The position numbers and the translations under genes are program-made. A stretch of 36,014 bases of DNA from NCBI GenBank assembly GCA_944326305.1, contig CALVDL010000028.1:1-36014 (forward strand), read 5' to 3'. Shown here piece after piece: positions 18,301-25,551 of the stretch. Position 1 is the first letter of the stretch; each line of letters opens with the position of its first letter. Below the pieces are notes generated by a model. The model made no database searches, was not told the origin of the DNA, and saw only the letters and a program-made list of their open reading frames with translations. Source of the stretch: an uncultured Bacteroidales bacterium. Its GTDB lineage: Bacteria > Bacteroidota > Bacteroidia > Bacteroidales > UBA932.

Positions 18301-18494
18301 TGATGACAGCTCTGAGCTCCGCACTGGCCCTGATTCCGCTGGCCATACACGGCGATCTTCCGGGCAACGAGATCCAGAGCCCGATGGCAAAGGTGATACT
18401 CGGGGGACTGCTCACCTCGACCTTCCTCAACGGGTTCATTGTCCCTATAATGTACTGGTGGCTCCACCAAAAAGAAGAAAAGAAAAATTCGTAG
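15396..18494 (+). CDS. CusA/CzcA-family heavy-metal RND efflux pump
   Basis: The 1032-residue, full-length pump opens with the RND start (IIKFSLENRLFILVAAILLM) and VDVFPDLNAPTVVIMTEAGG, specific to the heavy-metal branch. Two large periplasmic loops and 12 membrane segments are present. Transmembrane segment 4 carries MSLGGLAIAIGSLVDDAIVD (390-409), with acidic residues Asp404, Asp405, Asp409 and Glu411. This differs from the DFG-DGA-type motif of classical CzcA, so I do not assign the metal. The C-terminal half includes GGVFALLLTTGELSIPAIIG and a RNGMLLISHY motif. It exports cations from periplasm or cytoplasm with proton influx. The outer-membrane partner starts 8 bases after its stop. Confidence 0.96.
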   Translation: MLNRIIKFSLENRLFILVAAILLMVGGIWTMNRTEVDVFPDLNAPTVVIMTEAGGMAAEEVEQLVTFPIETAVNGATGVRRVRSSSTTGFSVVWVEFDWGTDIYLARQIVSEKLTVVGEELPENVGNPTLGPQSSILGELLIIGLTSDTTSMLDLRTLADWTIRPRLLSTGGVAQVAVLGGDIKEYQVLIHPAKMKYYGVTLAEIMEVTAEMNQNTNGGVIYEYGNEYIVRGVVSTEDVRQMSRAVIKVSGGAPVTLGDVADVQVGAQQPKLGLASEKGRPAVLITVTKQPDTGTIELTAKIEEALKDLQKNLPSDVHISTDTFRQSRFIESSINNVKSSLYEGAIFVVIVLFLFLANVRTTIISLITLPLSMLISILVLNWLGMTINTMSLGGLAIAIGSLVDDAIVDVENVWKHLRANRQLPPQQRLPVLKVVFEASKEVRMPILNSTLIIVVSFVPLFFLSGMEGRMLVPLGVAFITALFASTVVALTLTPVLCSYLLDYNVKGDGIPKEAFLAVWLKKYYRKALEWVMRHKKSVVGATLALFAVALGLFFTLGHSFLPAFNEGSFTINVSSLPGISLEESDRIGRQAEEILLSIPEIQTVARKTGRAELDEHALGVNVSEIEAPFELKDRTHAELLDDVRHRLSAISGANIEIGQPISHRIDAMLSGTQASIAIKLFGDDLNRMFMTGNQIKDLISGVEGIADLNVEQQIERPEIKIVPKREMLAKYGISLPAFNEFVTVHMAGKTVSQVYEQGKSFNLVVRADEADRGSIEGIRNLMIDDAQGNKLPLYYVADIESSTGPNTINRENVKRKIVISANTSGRDLRGVVNDIQEIVDKNIELPEGYHIEYGGQFESEQAASRILLLASMMSIVVIFLLLYMQFKSAAQSGVILLNLPLALIGGVFALLLTTGELSIPAIIGFISLFGIATRNGMLLISHYNLLREQGFSLYDSIIHGSLDRLNPILMTALSSALALIPLAIHGDLPGNEIQSPMAKVILGGLLTSTFLNGFIVPIMYWWLHQKEEKKNS

Positions 18495-18502
18495 CAAAAT
18501 AC

Positions 18503-19720
18503 ATGAAAAGACATATATTTACAATAATCACAATGGCCCTCGGGCCAATGCTTTACGCCCAGACCGACAGTCTGGGGGACCAGTCCGCCGAAGCAGTCCG
18601 CACCCAGAGCATCGAAGAAGTGCTCCAGTCTGTGGCAATGAATAATCCGGAACTCAAGTCCTTGATACAGAGCACAGAGGCGGCGCAGCTCCAGCTAAAG
18701 ACAGACAACATGCCAGAAGACCCGACTGTAGAGTACAGTTCCTTCTACAGCCGCAATACCACAGGGCAGTCAGGCTCGGAACTGGTCGTATCCCAGGGGT
18801 TCGACTTCCCTACCCTCTATGCCACGCGCAGCCGCCAGAACAAGCTCTCGAGCGCGTCCCTGGAAAGCGGGCTGGACGTGGAGCGCAGACGCATCCTGCT
18901 GGAAGCCAAGACAGTATGCATGGACATCATCATGTACAGGCAGCTCGGGGAGCTCCTGGATATGCAGTCCGGCATAGCGGAAGAGATGCTGGAACTTTTC
19001 CAGAAACGCTACGAGACAGGCGACGCTACCGCACTTGAGCTCAACAAGATAAAAATGGAGCTGATGAACGTGGCAACGGAAGTGGCGGACAACAGGGCCG
19101 CCCTTAGCGCCGCAGACAACACCCTCCGCGCAATGAACGGGGATGTGGAACTGGTATTCGACGCGGATTTCTACCCCCTCGCCGAGGATGTGGCGGACCC
19201 GCAGGCGGCCATGGAAGAATATATCTCCGGCAATGCAGCCATAATTTCCGCAGAAACGGCGGCACAGGCGGCCCAGAAGCAGGTGTCACTGGACAGGCAG
19301 GGCTGGATTCCGAAGATCGAGATAGGCTACAGGAGGAACACAGCCATCCGAGAAGCGGAGCACGGATTTCTTGTAGGCGGCTCGATTCCGCTTTTCTCGA
19401 ACAGCAGGAAAGTCCGCATGGCAAAGGCGCAGTCCGTCTCCGCACACAACCGCCTGGCAATGGCCAAAGCCCGGGCCCAGGCAGAGGCCAGCTCTTTCAT
19501 CGCTGACATCCGGGAGACGAAGGCAGCCCTCGACGCCTACGACGAACCCCTTATGCGGGAGACGCTTTCCCTGCTCAAGGAGGCCGTCGAAGGAGGCCAG
19601 ATCTCAGTGATAGACTATTTCGTCGAGGCTTCGAACATCTACACCAACCTGAGCAACTGCATCACCCTCCAGAACCGCTACCAGAAGCTTCTGGCGCAGC
19701 TGTATGTAAACCAGCTTTAA
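18503..19720 (+). CDS. TolC-family outer-membrane efflux protein (CzcC type)
   Basis: The 405-residue protein has a signal peptide (MKRHIFTIITMALGPMLYAQ) and two related helical halves typical of the outer-membrane efflux protein family. Examples are VAMNNPELKSLIQSTEAAQL and, in the second half, YISGNAAIISAETAAQAAQK followed by DRQGWIPKIEIGYRRN. An earlier in-frame ATG at 18458 lies inside the pump gene and precedes the signal peptide by 15 charged residues, so the ATG at 18503 is preferred. It forms the exit duct of the tripartite metal efflux complex. A strong terminator begins at its stop codon, closing the operon. Confidence 0.93.
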   Translation: MKRHIFTIITMALGPMLYAQTDSLGDQSAEAVRTQSIEEVLQSVAMNNPELKSLIQSTEAAQLQLKTDNMPEDPTVEYSSFYSRNTTGQSGSELVVSQGFDFPTLYATRSRQNKLSSASLESGLDVERRRILLEAKTVCMDIIMYRQLGELLDMQSGIAEEMLELFQKRYETGDATALELNKIKMELMNVATEVADNRAALSAADNTLRAMNGDVELVFDADFYPLAEDVADPQAAMEEYISGNAAIISAETAAQAAQKQVSLDRQGWIPKIEIGYRRNTAIREAEHGFLVGGSIPLFSNSRKVRMAKAQSVSAHNRLAMAKARAQAEASSFIADIRETKAALDAYDEPLMRETLSLLKEAVEGGQISVIDYFVEASNIYTNLSNCITLQNRYQKLLAQLYVNQL

Positions 19721-19753
19721 AGCGGACTATTCTTATAGACATTCCGCTTTTTA
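19719..19753 (+). terminator. Terminator of the metal-efflux operon
   Basis: AAAGCGGA (19719-19726), overlapping the stop codon of the TolC-type gene, pairs perfectly with TCCGCTTT (19743-19750). The downstream arm runs into a T-rich end. It is a clear factor-independent terminator. Confidence 0.85.
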
Positions 19754-19775
19754 TGTCCGTATGGACTGTTTGATA

Positions 19776-19783
19776 TATCTTTG
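19776..19783 (+). promoter_or_regulatory. -7 box for the sialate O-acetylesterase-type gene
   Basis: TATCTTTG matches TAnnTTTG and lies about 148 bases before the ATG. It implies a leader of roughly 140 bases. That leader contains a small hairpin, ACACC/GGTGT (about 19876-19889). No good -33 element is seen. Confidence 0.5.
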
Positions 19784-19930
19784 AAGCAAGGCTAAAGCAT
19801 TTAACCAGCCGGTTTGCATACACAGCAGTTGCGAAATTCTGTAAATATTCCTAAATTCGGCCTCCCGTTGACCATACACCGGAGGGTGTGGCCTACGTAT
19901 GTATCCTGACCACAAAAAATTACTACTGAA

Positions 19931-21355
19931 ATGATAAAGACAAAACTGACCGCAGCAGCCCTTGCAGCATTGGCTGCCGTTTCTTTGGACGCCAAAATCA
20001 AACTTCCTGCCGTAATAGGGGACAACATGGTCCTGCAGCAGCAAACCGGGGCCGCACTATGGGGGAAAGCAGAACCCGGCAGCAAAGTCACTGTCCGGGC
20101 ATCATGGAGCAAAGAGACAATCTCGACAGTAGCCGACGGGACCGGCAGATGGTCGGCGACAATCCTGACGCCGGAGGCGGGAGGTCCCCATACCCTGACC
20201 ATAACGGACAAATCAGACGGAGACAAGGTGACAGTAAAGAACATATTGTCCGGAGAGGTCTGGTTCTGCTCGGGCCAGTCGAATATGGAGATGCCGGTTA
20301 GAGGTTTTGACAACCAGCCGATAGAAGGGTCAGCAGATATCATCCTGGGCGCAAGGCCGGAAAGGCCGGTCCGGATGTGCACAGTGCAGGACAGGGTTTC
20401 ATACACTCCACTTGACGAGTGTTCTGCCGAATGGGTGCAGAACACGCCTGAAAACGTCGCGAACACCAGTGCTACAGCATATTTCTTTGCAGACTATCTG
20501 CAGAAGATTCTCAACGTTCCGGTAGGTATCGTGATTTCTGACTGGGGCGGGACCCCGATTGAGGCATGGATGGACCGGGAGGCAATGTCCGGATTCCCTG
20601 AATTCGACCTGAACTTCCTGGACAATCCTTCCGGAGACTGCCAGACCTGGATGCCGTGCTCTCTTTACAACGGCATGGTAGCGCCTGTAATCCCATTTAC
20701 AGTCAAAGGGTTCCTCTGGTACCAGGGAGAAAACAACAGGGGACGCGCAGAGCAATACAGCAGGCTCCTGCCGGCCTACGTGGAGATGATGAGAGAAAAA
20801 TGGGGCAATGACAGTATGCCGTTCTACTACGTCCAGATTGCGCCCTACAATTATGCCGGACCTGAAGACATACAAGGCGCCCTCCTCAGGGAAGCACAGA
20901 TGAAATGCCTGGAGACAATCCCGTACAGCGGCATGGCGGTCACCCTCGACATCGGGGACTACGGCTGCATCCACCCGGCAAAGAAGCAGGAGGTCGGCAA
21001 GAGGCTTGCCTTCCTGGCCCTGGCAAACGATTACGGTATAACTGGCATCAATCCATGCACTCCTGTATACAAATCCATGGAAATCAACGGCAGCAGGGCT
21101 GTCCTGACCTTCGATGCTGGATTCATGGGACTTGCGCCGCTCGGACACAGTCTCACAGGATTTGAGGTCGCCGGCGCCGACAGGAAGTTCTATCCCGCAG
21201 AGGCGCGCATTACAGGGTTCGACACTGTAGAGGTGTACTGCGAAGCCGTTCAGGCCCCGGAAGCCGTAAGATACTGCTTCAAGGATGATGTACAGCCGTC
21301 ACTTTACAACGGGTCAGGAATCCCGGCGTCTTCATTCCGCACCGATTCCTGGTAA
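19931..21355 (+). CDS. Secreted SGNH-type sialate O-acetylesterase family protein
   Basis: The 474-residue protein starts with a signal peptide (MIKTKLTAAALAALAAVSLD, cut near residue 20). An N-terminal Ig-like domain (about 22-105, LPAVIGDNMVLQQQTGAALW) is followed by an SGNH/GDSL hydrolase domain. Ser117 in FCSGQSNMEMP is the expected nucleophile. WYQGENN (from residue 263) is the oxyanion block, and DIGDYGCIHPAKK (340-352) supplies the catalytic His348. Members remove O-acetyl groups from sialic acids or other glycans in the periplasm or at the surface. It stands as a single gene between terminators and repeats, with no sialidase or glycoside hydrolase beside it, so the natural glycan is unknown. 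Confidence 0.93.
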   Translation: MIKTKLTAAALAALAAVSLDAKIKLPAVIGDNMVLQQQTGAALWGKAEPGSKVTVRASWSKETISTVADGTGRWSATILTPEAGGPHTLTITDKSDGDKVTVKNILSGEVWFCSGQSNMEMPVRGFDNQPIEGSADIILGARPERPVRMCTVQDRVSYTPLDECSAEWVQNTPENVANTSATAYFFADYLQKILNVPVGIVISDWGGTPIEAWMDREAMSGFPEFDLNFLDNPSGDCQTWMPCSLYNGMVAPVIPFTVKGFLWYQGENNRGRAEQYSRLLPAYVEMMREKWGNDSMPFYYVQIAPYNYAGPEDIQGALLREAQMKCLETIPYSGMAVTLDIGDYGCIHPAKKQEVGKRLAFLALANDYGITGINPCTPVYKSMEINGSRAVLTFDAGFMGLAPLGHSLTGFEVAGADRKFYPAEARITGFDTVEVYCEAVQAPEAVRYCFKDDVQPSLYNGSGIPASSFRTDSW

Positions 21356-21739
21356 AGGCCGCCGGCAGTTTCTGCCCTGGAGGATGACACGCAGGACCGC
21401 AACAGTCACCATGAATGGGTACAAGCTGCAGGGAGAATTTGTTGGGATAAACCAACTTTAGGGTGTCATCCCTTAGCAGATAATCACTTCCACAAAACGT
21501 CCAACTGCAGGTGTGCAAGACTGGCCAGACGGGTCAGCCGGATATCGACATCAGAGGCGTTTACATTAAAACTGCCTCTGAAAGTCGTCTTCAGTATCTT
21601 GGCTTAAAACATATCCCCTGATACTGAAAACGGCGTCCATGTGGCTACCCTCCGGTGCAACACCCGGAACCCCTCCCGCATCTATACCGGCGGTGTCCGG
21701 AAACCGGACCTGTAAAAATTTGAAGATTTCAATTAGACC
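21356..21739 (+). other. Structured 384-base intergenic region / leader of the barrel-protein gene
   Basis: No gene is present. The first part holds a copy of a direct repeat (21375-21449) bounded by GGATGACAC (21382-21390) and its inverse GTGTCATCC (21463-21471). Downstream there are four hairpins in a row: 21546-21587 (CAGAGGC/GCCTCTG, with an outer CGAC/GTCG), 21591-21627 (TCAGTATC/GATACTGA, 8 perfect pairs, 21-base loop), 21651-21668 (TCCGG/CCGGA) and 21695-21709 (GTCCGG/CCGGAC, 3-base loop). The last ends 30 bases before the ATG. No T-tract follows any of them. It does not match a riboswitch class I can recognise. Confidence 0.6.
21375..21449. repeat. Direct repeat, copy 1
   Basis: A core of 35 identical bases (21401-21435, starting AACAGTCACCATGAATGGGT) recurs at 22311-22345. 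Here it is followed directly by AATTTGTTGGGATA (21436-21449). Weaker similarity continues upstream almost to the preceding stop codon. A small hairpin GTTGG/CCAAC (21441-21445 with 21452-21456) adjoins it. Confidence 0.85.
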
Positions 21740-22285
21740 ATGAAAAAATCTCTTTCAGTGCTGCTGGTACTTGCCGGCCTGCTGTCAGCCCAAGGCATGA
21801 CGGCCAAAGTGAAGGACAACCCTTATTTCGGCAAAGGGTACAGGGGGAATGTCGAACTCAGCCTCGGTGGCGGCATAGGGGGCTTCTTCGAGCCCGCGCT
21901 GACGACAACACACGGATATGTTTTCGGCAAGGGGCTTTTCGCGGGGCTCGGAACCGGGATAGGGCTCAGGTATGACGGCGAGGGATTCGCGAATATACCG
22001 TTCTACGCGGATGTGAGATACAGTCCGCTGCGCAACAGGATATCGCCTTTCGTCGACATGAAGTTCGGCGGTGCATACGACTCCGTCTTCGAGAGTGTAG
22101 GGCTGTATGCCTCGCCTGCTGTCGGGATAGACATAGGGAGATGGTCCGTATTCTTCAAGTACACATACCGTGGCATGAGAAGCGGAGTCCGCATCGATTT
22201 TCCCGGGGAGACTTTCCTGGACAGCCTGCTGAATATGACATTCAAGACCCACGTGATATCGTTCGGGGCGGCCATAAGCTTCTGA
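21740..22285 (+). CDS. Small predicted outer-membrane beta-barrel protein
   Basis: The 181-residue protein has a clear signal peptide (MKKSLSVLLVLAGLLSAQGM, cut near residue 22). The mature part is rich in glycine and alternating hydrophobic/polar strands (ELSLGGGIGGFFE, GLFAGLGTGIGLRYD, IPFYADVRYSPLRNRISPFV, WSVFFKYTYRGMRSG) and ends in a terminal Phe (ISFGAAISF), the usual barrel-assembly signal. The length fits an 8-strand barrel. I do not recognise a named family. It is a single gene, bounded on both sides by copies of the same direct repeat and preceded by a structured leader. No function is inferred beyond outer-membrane location. Confidence 0.7.
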   Translation: MKKSLSVLLVLAGLLSAQGMTAKVKDNPYFGKGYRGNVELSLGGGIGGFFEPALTTTHGYVFGKGLFAGLGTGIGLRYDGEGFANIPFYADVRYSPLRNRISPFVDMKFGGAYDSVFESVGLYASPAVGIDIGRWSVFFKYTYRGMRSGVRIDFPGETFLDSLLNMTFKTHVISFGAAISF

Positions 22286-22288
22286 CCG

Positions 22289-22365
22289 GGATGGAGGCTG
22301 TAAGAGATGAAACAGTCACCATGAATGGGTACAAGCTGCAGGGAGTATAGCAATTTGTTGGGATA
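22289..22365. repeat. Direct repeat, copy 2
   Basis: The 35-base core of copy 1 reappears at 22311-22345, then a 6-base insertion TATAGC (22346-22351), then the same AATTTGTTGGGATA (22352-22365). Like copy 1 it begins within a few bases to tens of bases of the preceding gene's stop codon. The outer inverted repeat of copy 1 is not conserved. Confidence 0.85.
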
Positions 22366-22393
22366 GAGGGACAAATATTCCTGAGATAACGCA

Positions 22394-22421
22394 TTGGGGA
22401 ACACATTTCTTGCTATCTTTG
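22394..22421 (+). promoter_or_regulatory. Promoter of feoAB
   Basis: TTG at 22394-22396, a 17-base spacer and TATCTTTG at 22414-22421 match the Bacteroidota -33/-7 pattern. Transcription should begin near 22428, giving a leader of about 60 bases. No clear Fur-box palindrome was recognised over it. Confidence 0.65.
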
Positions 22422-22488
22422 GCGCCGGAAAATTGAAGAGGGAACGACCGGAAAAATTGTCCCGGAAGGGACTCAGGATATTTGAAGG

Positions 22489-24930
22489 ATGAAACTTTCT
22501 GAACTTAAGACAGGGGAACACGGTGTCATCGTAAAAGTCAACGGACACGGAAGCTTCCGGAAAAGAATCATTGAAATGGGCTTCGTGAGGGGCAACAGTG
22601 TGAAAGTCATACTGAACGCCCCCCTGAAAGACCCCATCGAATACGAGATAATCGGATACAAGATAAGCCTGCGCCGCGAGGAGGCGGACAAGATCGAGGT
22701 CATAAGCGAGACCGAGGCCAAGGAGATGATGGCATCGGCCGCACCGCAGCCGCCGCTCGAGGCGGACAACTGCGAAGAAACGGCAATCCTCGAAAAGGAA
22801 ATGGAGCATCTGGCCGAAGAACGCGGCCATATCATACGTGTGGCCCTTGTCGGCAACCCCAACTGCGGAAAGACATCACTTTTCAACATAGCCTCCGGAA
22901 GCCATGAGCATGTGGGCAACTACAGCGGTGTCACGGTCAACGCAAAGGAAGGAAAGTTCGAATACGGAGGCTACAAATTCATCTTGGTGGACCTGCCCGG
23001 CACGTACTCCCTGTCGGCATACAGCCCGGAAGAACTCTATGTCAGGAGGAACCTCGTGGAGGAAATGCCCGACGTGGTGATAAACGTGGTGGACGCATCC
23101 AACCTGGAGAGGAACCTGTATCTCACTACGCAGATTATTGACATGAACCTGAGGGTGGTGATGGCCCTGAACATGTACGATGAGCTGCGCTCCAAAGGGG
23201 ACAGGCTCGACATCAAGACCCTGGGACACCTGCTCGGCATGCCGGTAGTCCCGACCGTGAGCCGCAACGGAGAAGGCATCAATGAGCTGTTCGACACCGT
23301 GATTAAGGTCTACGAGACCAATGACCCCCGCCTCGCCCGCCACATCCACGTGAACCACGGGACGGAACTGGAGAAGAGCATCGACAGGATCAAACTGCTG
23401 CTTCAGAAGAACAGCGGCATCCGGTATAAATATTCCACCCGCTACCTTGCAATAAAGTACCTGGAAAATGACAGGGAAATAGAAAAGGTCGTGGAAGGGC
23501 TCCCGAACAGGGACGAGATCATCGCAGCCAGGTTTGAAGAGTCGAAAAGGATAGAGGAGCTGCTGCAGACCAACCCTGAGTCCGCCATCGTGGATGCGAA
23601 ATACGCCTTTGTCCAGGGTGCCCTGAAAGAGACATGGCAGCAGGCCAGCGAGAAGAAGGCAAGACATTCGCTAAGCGAGAAGATAGACGCCGTGGTCACC
23701 AACAAGTGGCTGGCGTTCCCGATATTCATCCTGCTGCTTTATATCATATTCGAAGGGACATTCACCATAGGCGACTATCCTATGAGATGGATCGAGTGGC
23801 TTGTAGAAAAGTTCAGCGATTTCGTGTCCGTCTACATGCCCGAAGGGATGGTCAAGGACCTGGTGGTGGACGGCATCATAGGAGGAGTGGGAAGCGTACT
23901 GGTGTTCCTGCCCAACATCCTGATACTGTACCTGTTCATCTCACTGCTTGAAGACTCCGGCTATATGGCCCGCGCGGCATTCATCATGGACAAGCTCATG
24001 CACAAGATAGGCCTGCACGGCAAGTCCTTCATCCCGATGATCATGGGGTTCGGGTGCAACGTGCCGGCAGTCATGGCCACGCGCACCATCGAGAACCGCA
24101 AGAGCAGGCTCATCACCATGCTCATCATCCCGATGATGTCATGTGCGGGAAGGCTGCCAATCTACATACTGCTCGTCGGGGCCTTCTTCCCGAGCTACGG
24201 CAGCCTGGTAATGCTGGGAATCTACGGTCTGGGGATCGTGCTGGCCATACTTTCAGCCAAGATACTGAGCCGCTTCATGAAAGATGACGACCTGCCGTTC
24301 GTGATGGAGCTTCCTCCGTACCGTGTGCCCACCGCAAAATCCGTATTCAGGCACACATGGGAGAAAGGGAAGCAGTATCTGCACAAGATGGCAGGCATCA
24401 TCCTGATATGCTCAATGATCATATGGTTCCTCGGCTACTTCCCGAACCACAACAAGTACAGCACAGTCGCCGAGCAGCAGGAGAAATCCTTCATCGGCTA
24501 TATAGGCAAAGGCATCGAGCCGGTGCTCTCCCCTCTTGGATATGACTGGAGGATGGGAGTGGGCATCCTTTCCGGCATAGGGGCAAAAGAGCTTGTAGTC
24601 AGCACGCTGGGTGTAATGTACAGCGCCGAGGCGGAGGAACTGGAGGCTGCATCCGGAGAGATTACCGGAGCCGCCCCTCTCACGGAGGAGACACCTGAGG
24701 ACGAGGCCGGGGACACAAGGCTCCAGAAAGCCCTGCAGCACAGCATCACTCCTGCAGCCGCCCTTTCATATATGGTGTTCGTCCTGCTTTATTTTCCATG
24801 CATAGCCACATTCGTAGCCATAAAGCAGGAAAGCGGAGGATGGAAATGGGCCATATTCTCGGCGGTATACACCATCGTGCTTGCATGGGTCATGGCGTTC
24901 ATCGTGTACAGGATAGCGCTGCTGTTCTGA
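22489..24930 (+). CDS. feoB: Fused FeoA-FeoB ferrous iron transporter
   Basis: The 813-residue protein joins an N-terminal FeoA/SH3-like domain (1-75, LKTGEHGVIVKVNGHGSFRK) to FeoB. The G domain has G1 GNPNCGKTS (122-130), G3 DLPG (168-171) and G4 NMYD (228-231), with the switch I threonine in NYSGVTVN. The helical insertion domain follows, then membrane segments with both gate regions. The first contains FGCNVPAVMATRTIENRKSR and MMSCAGRLPIY, and the second contains GIGAKELVVSTLGVMYSA. It carries Fe(II) across the inner membrane. The FeoA-FeoB fusion is a known arrangement in Bacteroidota. GAAGG lies just before the ATG. Confidence 0.97.
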   Translation: MKLSELKTGEHGVIVKVNGHGSFRKRIIEMGFVRGNSVKVILNAPLKDPIEYEIIGYKISLRREEADKIEVISETEAKEMMASAAPQPPLEADNCEETAILEKEMEHLAEERGHIIRVALVGNPNCGKTSLFNIASGSHEHVGNYSGVTVNAKEGKFEYGGYKFILVDLPGTYSLSAYSPEELYVRRNLVEEMPDVVINVVDASNLERNLYLTTQIIDMNLRVVMALNMYDELRSKGDRLDIKTLGHLLGMPVVPTVSRNGEGINELFDTVIKVYETNDPRLARHIHVNHGTELEKSIDRIKLLLQKNSGIRYKYSTRYLAIKYLENDREIEKVVEGLPNRDEIIAARFEESKRIEELLQTNPESAIVDAKYAFVQGALKETWQQASEKKARHSLSEKIDAVVTNKWLAFPIFILLLYIIFEGTFTIGDYPMRWIEWLVEKFSDFVSVYMPEGMVKDLVVDGIIGGVGSVLVFLPNILILYLFISLLEDSGYMARAAFIMDKLMHKIGLHGKSFIPMIMGFGCNVPAVMATRTIENRKSRLITMLIIPMMSCAGRLPIYILLVGAFFPSYGSLVMLGIYGLGIVLAILSAKILSRFMKDDDLPFVMELPPYRVPTAKSVFRHTWEKGKQYLHKMAGIILICSMIIWFLGYFPNHNKYSTVAEQQEKSFIGYIGKGIEPVLSPLGYDWRMGVGILSGIGAKELVVSTLGVMYSAEAEELEAASGEITGAAPLTEETPEDEAGDTRLQKALQHSITPAAALSYMVFVLLYFPCIATFVAIKQESGGWKWAIFSAVYTIVLAWVMAFIVYRIALLF

Positions 24931-24970
24931 CAGCCTTGCTTTTTCCTTAATTTCTGGACGCATTTGGAAC

Positions 24971-24999
24971 TTGCATTTTGAATTTTTAGTGTATATTTG
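24971..24999 (+). promoter_or_regulatory. Promoter of the small lipoprotein gene
   Basis: TTG at 24971-24973, 18 bases, then TATATTTG at 24992-24999. Both elements and the spacing fit the Bacteroidota consensus. The -7 box covers a potential TTG start at 24997, which supports the ATG at 25024 as the true start. Confidence 0.65.
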
Positions 25000-25023
25000 C
25001 GGCGTTTTTCAGAAAATAGGCAG

Positions 25024-25407
25024 ATGGTCAGAAATTTACGTGACATAGCATTTATCCTTGCCGCAGTGCTTATGGCCGGCATGACGGCCTGTCACATGAA
25101 CCTGTCCGGGGACAGCCCCTCAAGCCAGTATCTGGCCTCCGCCATCACAGAACACCATCAGGACTGTTTCGACACAGCCGGCTGCGCCACGGAAAACTTC
25201 ATGGAGCAGAATACCGCCAATGCCGTGACCGTGACACTGAGCGGGCATCCCAGCGTCAGGATTTCTTCCACGGCAAGGGCATCCTCACTGCAGGAACACA
25301 TCATTTCCGCCATAAATGCGGCAGCCGTCCACACCGGCGGGCTGCCCTCCTGCATTTCCAGGCTGAGCGACTACTATGTCTTCGGGCTGGAACACATAAT
25401 CATCTAA
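25024..25407 (+). CDS. Small predicted lipoprotein of unknown function
   Basis: I do not recognise this 127-residue protein. It starts MVRNLRDIAFILAAVLMAGM followed by TAC, a lipobox-like end (MTAC, about Cys23), so it may be lipid-anchored. An alternative reading is an N-terminal membrane anchor. The mature part is polar, with further cysteines in DCFDTAGC and near the C-terminus (LPSC). Ser/Thr- and Ala-rich stretches lie between them, and the protein ends EHIII. It has its own well-formed promoter and sits between feoAB and the nuo genes. A real gene is likely because of the promoter and signal, but homologs are needed to be sure. Confidence 0.55.
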   Translation: MVRNLRDIAFILAAVLMAGMTACHMNLSGDSPSSQYLASAITEHHQDCFDTAGCATENFMEQNTANAVTVTLSGHPSVRISSTARASSLQEHIISAINAAAVHTGGLPSCISRLSDYYVFGLEHIII

Positions 25408-25442
25408 GCCGGACAACCTCTTCCGCCCATCCGGGCCATGCC

Positions 25443-25458
25443 GTCCCAGCAAAGGGAC
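25443..25458 (+). terminator. Weak terminator-like hairpin before nuoA
   Basis: GTCCC (25443-25447) pairs with GGGAC (25454-25458) over a 6-base loop and is followed by ATTTCT, a poor T-tract. It could end the small lipoprotein transcript. No TAnnTTTG box is visible between here and nuoA at 25552. Confidence 0.3.
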
Positions 25459-25551
25459 ATTTCTACCTGAGACCCTATGATACGCATTGGCAGACTGTCT
25501 GTTCATGTCAGGGCCGCCGTGAAAGAAATTAAAGGTATAAAATTATAGATC

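Noticed and set aside
18458..18502. Earlier start for the TolC-family gene
   Set aside because: It lies inside the pump gene and would place charged residues before the signal peptide. The ATG at 18503 begins the signal peptide directly.
21601..21739. Cobalamin- or SAM-type riboswitch before the barrel-protein gene
   Set aside because: The hairpins are present, but I could not find the conserved core sequences of these classes.
24997..25023. TTG start for the small lipoprotein
   Set aside because: The codon is part of the TATATTTG promoter box, so it would not be in the transcript.
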